Source: Tannerellaceae bacterium | GTDB lineage: Bacteria; Bacteroidota; Bacteroidia; Bacteroidales; Tannerellaceae | DNA: 21,627 bases | Assembly: GCA_031284275.1 (NCBI GenBank) | Contig: JAITAD010000083.1 | Location: 1 to 21,627 of the forward strand | Reading direction: 5' to 3' | Shown: positions 1 through 6,283 of the stretch, piece after piece | Layout of the letters: every line of letters begins with the position of its first letter | Numbering within the stretch: the stretch's first letter is position 1 | Notes under the pieces: model-generated | The model's database searches: none | What the model was told of the DNA's origin: nothing | The model's input: only the letters and a program-made list of their open reading frames with translations | Made by a program: the position numbers and the translations under genes

Positions 1-1
1 A

Positions 2-1339
2 CTCCTCCACACCGGCTATCCGGCAGCCTACGACGTACCGAACAACGGCGCCCCATGGCAATGGGGTTTCAACTACTTCTATCTGCCCGTCGCCGATATC
101 CCCCTCCGGATCGTTTTCAAAATCACCGAAGATTACGCCGCTTATGCCCAGTTTACCCCTACCGTGCTGTTGAACAGCGAATACGGTGAAAAAACGGAAG
201 CCGTCGTCCAGCGTCTTGACTCTAAGACGTGGGTTGTCGATCTGCCCACTCCGTCCTCAACTTCCGGACTTATAACGAAGGCAGAATTCAGCTTGCCGGT
301 GAACGATACGGAGACGTCCTTTGCCACCCTGCCCGACGGGATAACCCTTCAGGCTTACATCCCCGTAGGGCCGGCACAAAACACCACCATCACGATAGAG
401 CGCAAATCCGAGGTATTCCTCACCCTGCCGAATCTCCCTGAGGGGATCGAATACTGCGAACCTTTCTCCGCCGGAGAGAAGAAACCCTACACGACCTTCC
501 CGACGCGCGACTCGGTGCAAATCCGGCTGAAAGACAACTATCACCAATCGGTGGAGGTAACGGGACGGTTTGTTACCATGGTATCGAGCACCACAATGGC
601 ATGTGTCCGTTCGGGGCGCGAAAGGTGGTTTTTCTACGATGCCGTAAAGAATATGGCAGGCCTGGAATTCGAGGTGGAACCGTGTGCCGCAGCTCGCATG
701 TACAGTGCAGTATCGTTTGAGGAAGGTTACTTTACCTACAATCCCGACGGCTTCCCCGTGAAGTCAAGTATGCCCACCATCGGCCAATATTACTATTTCC
801 CTTCTTCCCTGCCAAGACGGGATACGGTAACCATTCAATATACCCGTCCGCGCGAAGACTATACCTTCCACATATGGAACTTTTACGATCAGAATCCGCC
901 GTTCAGATACGCCTACCTTCTCCCCGACCTTAGTCCCGGCGAATGGGAATCATCTAAAGACGCAGACTATGTCGCCGACTTGTCGCAACCGGATAATCAT
1001 TTCTACGTTTACGTCCACCTCGTACCGGCGATGACTCATCGCGCCTACCGTGCGCCGCTGGCATGGGAGGAATATATACAGACCTTCCCCCCGACCTCCG
1101 ATGGGGGGCCGACGTCCGCCGCCGAAATCAACGACGACGCTCCGGGCGTGAACTACGCCGGCGGTATCCTGTGCGTGCGTAACCTCGCCGGCGAAACCCT
1201 GCGCATCGTCACCCTCTTCGGCCGCACCCTCCACGTCTTACACATCCGCGACGCTTACGAGGAGCATACCCTGTCGCTCCCTCCCGCCCCCTACATCCTC
1301 TTCACCCCTTCCCTCCGCTTCAAAGTCATCGTCAATTAA
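2..1339 (+). CDS. Exported protein with T9SS-like C-terminal tail (5' partial)
   Basis: The reading frame is open from the first bases of the window, so the start lies upstream; 445 residues are visible. I do not recognise the body. It is rich in Tyr, Phe, Pro and Thr with alternating beta-strand-like stretches, typical of secreted Bacteroidota proteins. The last ~60 residues follow the pattern of a Por secretion (type IX) C-terminal sorting domain: a hydrophobic strand after an Asp/Gly-rich linker, then VRNLAGETLRIVTLFGRTLH, then the PPAPYILF strand, ending in KVIVN. From family knowledge, such tails route proteins through T9SS to the outside, where the tail is removed. The GTG at 164 is internal, not a start, because coding character continues upstream. 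It ends 15 bp before the nuclease gene and may be co-transcribed with it. The role is unknown; an outer-surface or periplasmic location is inferred. Confidence 0.75.
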   Translation, partial: LLHTGYPAAYDVPNNGAPWQWGFNYFYLPVADIPLRIVFKITEDYAAYAQFTPTVLLNSEYGEKTEAVVQRLDSKTWVVDLPTPSSTSGLITKAEFSLPVNDTETSFATLPDGITLQAYIPVGPAQNTTITIERKSEVFLTLPNLPEGIEYCEPFSAGEKKPYTTFPTRDSVQIRLKDNYHQSVEVTGRFVTMVSSTTMACVRSGRERWFFYDAVKNMAGLEFEVEPCAAARMYSAVSFEEGYFTYNPDGFPVKSSMPTIGQYYYFPSSLPRRDTVTIQYTRPREDYTFHIWNFYDQNPPFRYAYLLPDLSPGEWESSKDADYVADLSQPDNHFYVYVHLVPAMTHRAYRAPLAWEEYIQTFPPTSDGGPTSAAEINDDAPGVNYAGGILCVRNLAGETLRIVTLFGRTLHVLHIRDAYEEHTLSLPPAPYILFTPSLRFKVIVN

Positions 1340-1354
1340 ATCTCTTCCCGTCCT

Positions 1355-4165
1355 GTGGAGGATACCCTCTTACGCATCGCTCGGGACTATTACCCGCAAC
1401 TTTCGGCACATCCCGACAGAGCGGTACGTACCGCATTCATTTTCCCCAACCGCCGCGCCGGACTTTTCTTCCGCAGGCATCTCGCCTCCCTGAGCGACCG
1501 CCCTTGCTTCGCCCCGCCCGTGATGAGCCTCAACGACTTCCTCTACCGTCTCTCCGGCAGGACGAAAGCCGACCACGCAGGTATGCTCTTCACCCTCTAC
1601 CGCCACTATGTCGAACACAGCCGTAGCAAGGAGACTTTCGACGCCTTCATTTTTTGGGGCGAGATGCTTATCAACGACTTTAACGAGGTCGATAAGTACC
1701 TTATCGACCCTCAGAAGCTCTTCCGTAACCTCACCGACCTCCGGCAATTGGAAGATGATTACAGTTACCTGTCCCCCAACCAGATAGAGGCCATACGCTC
1801 ATTCTGGTCTACCTTTCAGGTCAAAACCGAAGGACGGAACGAGCGTAATTTCTGTGCCCTCTGGCAGATACTCTATGAACTGTACCTCCGCCTGCGGAAA
1901 TCTCTCGACGCCGACGGCCTTGCCTACGAAGGTATGGCCTATCGTCTGGCGGCCGACAAGGCCAACACGCTGACGCCCCAAACCATCGGGTACGACGAAT
2001 TGGTCTTTATCGGCCTTTACGGCCTCACCCCCTCCGAGCGGAAACTCGTAGATACGTTCACACAAGCCGGCTTCGCTTGCGAGATAGCCGATGACGGCGA
2101 CGATGTCCCGCCTTCCGAACAGCAGTGCAGTATAGAAGTCGTCGGCGTGCCTTCGGGTATCGGGCAAGCCAAATACATGCACACCCTGCTCTCCCAGTGG
2201 GCGGCGAAAGAGCTTGTCGAGGGGGAGGCCGCCTTGCGTACGGCTGTCATCCTCCCTGACGAGACGCTCCTCGTGCCCCTCCTCAACGCTATCCCCGAAA
2301 CCGTCCCCTGCATCAACGTCACTATGGGTTACCCGCTGTCGGCCACCCCTGTGGCCACCCTCGTGAACGCTATCCTCACCCTGCACCGCAATGCCCGCCG
2401 GACGCCCGCCGGACTTCCCACCTATTACTATCAGGACGTACAGACAGTCCTCAACCACCCTTATCTCCGCACCGCCGAACCCCAAGCCGCCACCAATATC
2501 ATCGCCGATATCACAAAAGGTAACAAGGTGCAGGTGCCTGCTTCTCTTCTCACCGTTACACCTTTGTTGGAACGTCTCTTTGCTCCTGTGGCCGACGTTT
2601 CCCGATGGAGCGCTCACATCGCTTCCATCCTCGCCTTGCTGGAAAATGCCCAAGCTGTCCCCGCCGGCGAAGATGCAGAGGCCGTCCACAGCTATTACAA
2701 GGGCGTCACGCGTCTGGGTGACCTCATCAGTCGGGCAGGCCTCGAGATACAGCCTGAGACTTACGGCCGTCTGCTGCGGCGTATCGTCGATCATGTCAAG
2801 ATACCTTTCCAAGGCGAACCGCTCGCCGGCTTGCAAATCATGGGTTTTCTCGAGACGCGCGCTCTGACGTTCGACCGTCTGGCGATCCTCTCCATGAACG
2901 AGGGTACTTTCCCTCCTCGAAATGCCGACAACACTTTCATTCCTTACAACCTCCGCCGCGGTTTCGGCCTGCCTGTCGGCGAACAGCGCGAACAGCTTTG
3001 GCGACATCATTTCTACCGTCTGCTGCGACACGCCCGACATGTCAGCCTCGTCTACGACACCCGCTCGGGAGGACAGCATACCGGCGAAGTCAGCCGTTTC
3101 GTACATCAATTGCGTTACCGGCACAATTATTCCCTTGATAGCCGTCAGGTCATTCACCCTATGTCTATCATCCGTCTACAACCTCTCGGCGTCGAAAAAA
3201 ATGCGGATGTCTTGCGCCGACTTGACCGTTTCCTCGTCGGCGAAGGCAATAGCGCCCTCTCGGCCAGCGCTCTCAACCTCTATCTCGATTGCCCGCTGCG
3301 TTTCTACTATGCCGTCGTTGAGGGTGTGGGCGAAGAGCCGTCCGTCAAAGAGTCTATCGGCAGCGGTACTTTCGGTACCATACTCCATGACACGCTCCAA
3401 CAGCTCTATGAGCCGCTTATCGGCCGTACCGTCGATGCCGCCGCCCTGCATGACCTGTCCCGTAACAGGCCGACGATAGAACAGGCCGTCGCCTGCGCTT
3501 TCGCCAAGGTACACTTCTGTACGCCGGGTGTCCTGCATCCCCTGACCGGACAAAACTACCTCGTGGCGCAGATGGCAGGCAAATATGCCGTTCGCCTGCT
3601 CAGCGAAGACGCTCGCCTTGCTCCTTTCCGTTACCTCGCTTCCGAGCTGCGTATCGAAGCTGCCGTACCGATAGGTGGTGGCCGAAAGGTATCTTTTCGC
3701 GGCTATATCGACCGTCTCGACACTGTGGGCGAAGGCTTGCGTATCATCGATTATAAGAGTGGCGGCAGTGGCGAACGTATCATCCCCTCCTACGGGGCGC
3801 TTTTCGACCCTTCGTTACGCAAACGCCCCAAAGAGGCCATGCAGGCGCTCCTCTACGCATGGATGATCCGCCGTCAGGCCGTTCCTCTTGTCCCCGTCCC
3901 CCCTGATTCCCCTGTCTACACCGCTATCTATTACATGCGCCGGCTTTTTACTTCTCCCTTTGAGAGCGCATTGTATCTCCGCAACGAACAGGGTCGCGGC
4001 AGTGTTCCTCTCGGTGATTTTCTGTCTCACGAAGCGTCTTTTGAAGAGGTCTTGCGTGCTTGTCTCGACCGGATATACGACCCTGCCGTACCTTTTTACC
4101 CCACCTCTATCCTCGACCACTGCCTTTACTGCCCTTTCGCTTCTGTCTGCCCTCCACGTAGCTGA
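1355..4165 (+). CDS. AddB-like PD-(D/E)XK nuclease with Fe-S cluster motif
   Basis: This 936-residue protein resembles the AddB/RexB subunit of the AddAB helicase-nuclease that processes double-strand DNA ends for recombination. The N-terminal two thirds look like an inactive UvrD-type helicase fold: residues 28-36 read FPNRRAGLF and no GxxGxGKT Walker A is present. The C-terminal third is a RecB-type nuclease: H678 in LHD, D786 in GYIDRLD, then D799 and K801 in IIDYKSG. Four cysteines, C646 (LDCPLRFYY) and C923, C926, C932 (CX2CX5C at the extreme C-terminus), match the [4Fe-4S] staple of AddB and Cas4-like nucleases. The start is GTG at 1355, the first start codon after the in-frame stop of the upstream gene; no clear Shine-Dalgarno is visible. 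An AddA/UvrD partner is not seen here and may lie outside the window. It converges on queC with only 13 bp between stop codons. Confidence 0.85.
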   Translation: MEDTLLRIARDYYPQLSAHPDRAVRTAFIFPNRRAGLFFRRHLASLSDRPCFAPPVMSLNDFLYRLSGRTKADHAGMLFTLYRHYVEHSRSKETFDAFIFWGEMLINDFNEVDKYLIDPQKLFRNLTDLRQLEDDYSYLSPNQIEAIRSFWSTFQVKTEGRNERNFCALWQILYELYLRLRKSLDADGLAYEGMAYRLAADKANTLTPQTIGYDELVFIGLYGLTPSERKLVDTFTQAGFACEIADDGDDVPPSEQQCSIEVVGVPSGIGQAKYMHTLLSQWAAKELVEGEAALRTAVILPDETLLVPLLNAIPETVPCINVTMGYPLSATPVATLVNAILTLHRNARRTPAGLPTYYYQDVQTVLNHPYLRTAEPQAATNIIADITKGNKVQVPASLLTVTPLLERLFAPVADVSRWSAHIASILALLENAQAVPAGEDAEAVHSYYKGVTRLGDLISRAGLEIQPETYGRLLRRIVDHVKIPFQGEPLAGLQIMGFLETRALTFDRLAILSMNEGTFPPRNADNTFIPYNLRRGFGLPVGEQREQLWRHHFYRLLRHARHVSLVYDTRSGGQHTGEVSRFVHQLRYRHNYSLDSRQVIHPMSIIRLQPLGVEKNADVLRRLDRFLVGEGNSALSASALNLYLDCPLRFYYAVVEGVGEEPSVKESIGSGTFGTILHDTLQQLYEPLIGRTVDAAALHDLSRNRPTIEQAVACAFAKVHFCTPGVLHPLTGQNYLVAQMAGKYAVRLLSEDARLAPFRYLASELRIEAAVPIGGGRKVSFRGYIDRLDTVGEGLRIIDYKSGGSGERIIPSYGALFDPSLRKRPKEAMQALLYAWMIRRQAVPLVPVPPDSPVYTAIYYMRRLFTSPFESALYLRNEQGRGSVPLGDFLSHEASFEEVLRACLDRIYDPAVPFYPTSILDHCLYCPFASVCPPRS

Positions 4166-4178
4166 CAGGCTCCTTTAT

Positions 4179-4934
4179 TCAATCCTTGCGGTAACGAACG
4201 GGATCTTTCAGCCCCAACGACTCAAAAGCTTGCAAACGTTCCGAACAGGCGCCGCAACGTCCGCAGGCTACTCCTGTGTCGGAAGGCGAATAACAGGTGT
4301 TCGTATCGGCAAGAATCTCCTCGAAATGTGACGACAAGCCCATCGACGCTAACGACGTTATCATCGACCGGAGTATCGCTCCCTTGTCTATATGCAGAAA
4401 AGGCGCCTCGTAGTGCACCCGTTCGCTTCCCCAATTCGAGATACGGAACAGTTCTTTGGCCAACTCGTAGGATTCCGGACGGCAATCCGGATAAATCGTA
4501 TGGTCTCCCTGATGGATGCCCAAGGCAATGGTCACATCGTCGCCTAACCTTTTGGAGAGCGAGAGGGCTTTGGCGTAGACCACTGCCGAGAAGATAACGT
4601 TACGGTTCTCGACAACCGTCGATTTCATGTTTCCGTCTGCATAATGCCCTTCCGGTATCGCCTCTCCCGCTATGCTGAGGGAGGAAACCGAGTCGCTGAA
4701 AGCTCCCCGCAAATCGACTACCTGTCGCCCGATATCTACCCCTGTCAGGGCAGCTATCCGCCTCACGTTCCTCTCTCCGCAGTCCAATTCTACCCTGTGC
4801 TTCTGCCCATAGTCGAAGGATATCGTCCTCAACGTCCCTCCTTCCTGCTTCCGTTCCCGCTCCCTTGCGAGCAGAAACAGCAGCAATGCCGTCGAATCCA
4901 ACCCTCCGCTGAATGATACTACAAAATTGCCCAT
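4179..4934 (-). CDS. queC: 7-cyano-7-deazaguanine (preQ0) synthase QueC
   Basis: QueC converts 7-carboxy-7-deazaguanine plus ammonia to preQ0 using ATP, a cytosolic step towards queuosine in tRNA. Diagnostic features are the N-terminal ATP-pyrophosphatase P-loop SGGLDS (residues 9-14) and the C-terminal zinc site C214, C224, C227, C230 (CX9CX2CX2C). At 251 residues it is slightly longer than many family members. The ATG is preceded by an AAAGGAG Shine-Dalgarno-like sequence, one of the better ribosome sites in the window. A promoter-like TACTTTTGC lies about 40 bp upstream. The queD, queE and queF partners are not adjacent. Its coding strand is G-rich, unlike the other minus-strand genes to the right, which matters for the strand-composition switch just upstream of it. 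Confidence 0.95.
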   Translation of the reverse strand: MGNFVVSFSGGLDSTALLLFLLARERERKQEGGTLRTISFDYGQKHRVELDCGERNVRRIAALTGVDIGRQVVDLRGAFSDSVSSLSIAGEAIPEGHYADGNMKSTVVENRNVIFSAVVYAKALSLSKRLGDDVTIALGIHQGDHTIYPDCRPESYELAKELFRISNWGSERVHYEAPFLHIDKGAILRSMITSLASMGLSSHFEEILADTNTCYSPSDTGVACGRCGACSERLQAFESLGLKDPVRYRKD

Positions 4935-4971
4935 CGCCTGCTCCTTTCAATGTTTGCCGCTCTCTCTTCCC

Positions 4972-4980
4972 GCAAAAGTA
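4972..4980 (-). promoter_or_regulatory. Promoter -7 element of queC
   Basis: Read on the minus strand this is TACTTTTGC, an exact match to the Bacteroidota sigma-ABfr -7 consensus TAnnTTTG. It lies 38 bp upstream of the queC ATG, leaving a short leader of about 30 nt with a Shine-Dalgarno and no room for a riboswitch. A clear -33 TTTG at the usual spacing is not visible. Confidence 0.5.
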
Positions 4981-5001
4981 ACAAAACGGCGACTAAACGA
5001 T

Positions 5002-5032
5002 ACGGCGGCCGCCTTCGAAAGGCAGCCGCCGT
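5002..5032. terminator. Strong GC-rich hairpin in the queC upstream gap
   Basis: The arms ACGGCGGC (5002-5009) and GCCGCCGT (5025-5032) are perfectly complementary. Inside them GCCTT (5011-5015) pairs with AAGGC (5019-5023) around a 3-nt loop, with single unpaired bases at 5010 and 5024. This gives 13 base pairs in one stem. It sits downstream of the minus-strand gene ending at 5218 and upstream of the queC promoter, so it could stop leftward transcription. However, the sequence after it on the minus strand (ATCGTTTAGTCG) is not a proper T-run. A structural RNA element or a replication-related structure are alternatives. Confidence 0.45.
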
Positions 5033-5111
5033 AAGGCATTGCGATTAGAGGTTTACACCCAATACATTACATATCAAAATTTCAATCCCGCGATGGGTAC
5101 GATTAAGGAGG

Positions 5112-5120
5112 GCAAAGATA
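5112..5120 (-). promoter_or_regulatory. Orphan promoter-like -7 element, minus strand
   Basis: On the minus strand this reads TATCTTTGC, an exact TAnnTTTG match. A run of seven T (complement of 5138-5144) lies near the -33 region. No protein start follows within the gap, and queC has its own element 130 bp further on. It could drive a small RNA ending at the 5002-5032 hairpin, or be a second, distal queC promoter. Confidence 0.35.
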
Positions 5121-5217
5121 AAGACGTTTGTGCGATGAAAAAAACTTCGACAGCCTTTTCATCCATGTTCGGCAGCGTTCGGTATCGTTGTATACTGTCG
5201 GAGAATATGAACGGCGG

Positions 5218-6213
5218 TCAGTCTTTGAGGTGAAAGAGGACGCTGCCGAGGTAGAGGCCGTCGCCATAGATATCGGCACGGTAGGCGCCGGGGGAGAGGT
5301 ATTCCTCGACCGTCCAATGCATCTCAACCTCGACTTCATTGCCTTCGTAGGCAACGATACGCTTGATGGAATAAGGGACTTCCCGTCCCTCAAAATAGAA
5401 ATTGTTAGCCCGACTCTTGACCATCACCTCGTCATCGGGACGCAGGAGACGCAGGTAAAGGGTGCGCTCGCCGACCTGTGCGGAGATGTTCTGCCCCAAA
5501 GTGAAGGTTATCAGGATATGTGCTGTGTTCCGGATATATTTGGCAGGACGCCCGCGCCGTGTAAGGGGCTGGACGAAGATGTTACCGACTTCGAGGCGTT
5601 CGGCGAGGCTGACTTTCTCGGCAAGGCGCTGCCGCTCGCGTTCAAGGCGTTCGGCACGTGCACCGGCGGCGCCCAGACGGGCATGGACGATACGGTTGTC
5701 TTCTTTCAGTTGCTCGTTCTCGCGGTTTAGGGAGTCTATCCGAATGACGTAACCCCGCATGATGGCGCGGAGGGTTTCAAGCTCTTTCTTCATCTCGGCC
5801 ATGCGCCGCGAATTGGTGGCCTTGACGGTGCGCAACTCTTCTTGAAGACGTTGCACTTTCTCCTGCTCGGTGATGAGCAGGGCGACGAGGGAGTCGTTAT
5901 TAACGGAGTAACGGAACCCTTCATATTGGATGCTGAGGTCGGAATATTCGTCCTGAAGCATCTCCTTTTCCAATTCAAAACCTTGTGTGAGCAGCTCAAT
6001 ATCTTCCCGCTGACGCAGGATATACCAAGTGCACCCTCCGACGAGGGCAAGCAGGAGAACGATAACCGCCCACCATCCGTAACGGGAACGGGAAGGAGGA
6101 ACAGGACGCGAACCGGTACGGTGCGTCGCAGTGGCTGGCGCAGGTGTAGGCGCAGGTTGTTGGGGAACGGGTGCGGGAGTGGGGGCGCTATTAGGCGCAG
6201 CTTGTGTATCCAT
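5218..6213 (-). CDS. Single-pass membrane coiled-coil protein with C-terminal beta-rich domain
   Basis: I do not recognise a named family. The 331-residue protein has three parts. Residues 1-45 are a Pro/Ala/Thr-rich tail ending in basic residues (SRSRYGWW). Residues 46-66 form one hydrophobic membrane segment. Residues 68-205 are a long, highly charged heptad-like stretch predicted to be coiled coil, and residues 209-331 are probably a beta domain (for example HILITFTLG and TLYLRLLRP). A cytoplasmic N-terminus and periplasmic coiled coil are inferred from the positive charges before the membrane segment. The frame stays open upstream to 6432, but that would overlap glgP. The ATG at 6213 was chosen because a TACCTTTGC promoter element lies 25 bp upstream and the sequence before it has no protein-like character. 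A scaffold or envelope-spanning role is possible but not shown. Confidence 0.8.
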   Translation of the reverse strand: MDTQAAPNSAPTPAPVPQQPAPTPAPATATHRTGSRPVPPSRSRYGWWAVIVLLLALVGGCTWYILRQREDIELLTQGFELEKEMLQDEYSDLSIQYEGFRYSVNNDSLVALLITEQEKVQRLQEELRTVKATNSRRMAEMKKELETLRAIMRGYVIRIDSLNRENEQLKEDNRIVHARLGAAGARAERLERERQRLAEKVSLAERLEVGNIFVQPLTRRGRPAKYIRNTAHILITFTLGQNISAQVGERTLYLRLLRPDDEVMVKSRANNFYFEGREVPYSIKRIVAYEGNEVEVEMHWTVEEYLSPGAYRADIYGDGLYLGSVLFHLKD

Positions 6214-6237
6214 GCTATCCTGTTTTTTATGTGCGCA

Positions 6238-6246
6238 GCAAAGGTA
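6238..6246 (-). promoter_or_regulatory. Promoter -7 element of the coiled-coil membrane protein gene
   Basis: The minus strand reads TACCTTTGC, matching TAnnTTTG. It lies in the 70-bp gap after glgP and 25 bp before the ATG at 6213, so this gene is probably transcribed on its own as well as by read-through from glgP. Confidence 0.5.
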
Positions 6247-6283
6247 AAAGAAAAAGATGAAGCCGAAGCCTCCTCCCGCAGGG

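Larger units (their letters stand above)
4935..5217. other. Intergenic gap at a strand-composition switch; candidate replication origin
   Basis: This 283-bp gap holds no convincing gene. Its middle (5041-5090) has 18 G+C in 50 bases, well below the flanking genes. By hand count the + strand is C-rich to its left (C25:G11 at 4741-4800; C27:G12 at 1501-1560) and G-rich to its right (C13:G22 at 5221-5280; C5:G28 at 13561-13620). The change falls at about 5.1 kb (C14:G10 at 5041-5100, C9:G15 at 5101-5160). Gene direction does not explain it: queC and the next gene are both on the minus strand but have opposite skew. A C-to-G change along the + strand is what an origin gives in genomes with a G-rich leading strand. 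No clear DnaA box (TTATCCACA or close variant) was found, so the origin assignment stays tentative. Confidence 0.3.

Noticed and set aside
5044..5075. AGAGGTTTACACCC, resembling part of a preQ1-I riboswitch near queC
   Set aside because: It is on the + strand while queC is on the minus strand, lies beyond the queC promoter, and lacks the partner CCTCT needed for the stem.
4935..5217. DnaA boxes or a dif site within the gap
   Set aside because: TTTACACCC and similar strings differ from TTATCCACA at several positions, and no convincing XerC/XerD two-arm site was found. The skew direction also argues against a terminus.
5039..5233. 64-codon open frame on the + strand in the 4935-5217 gap
   Set aside because: It has no ribosome site, its composition is not protein-like, and it runs into the end of the opposite-strand gene.
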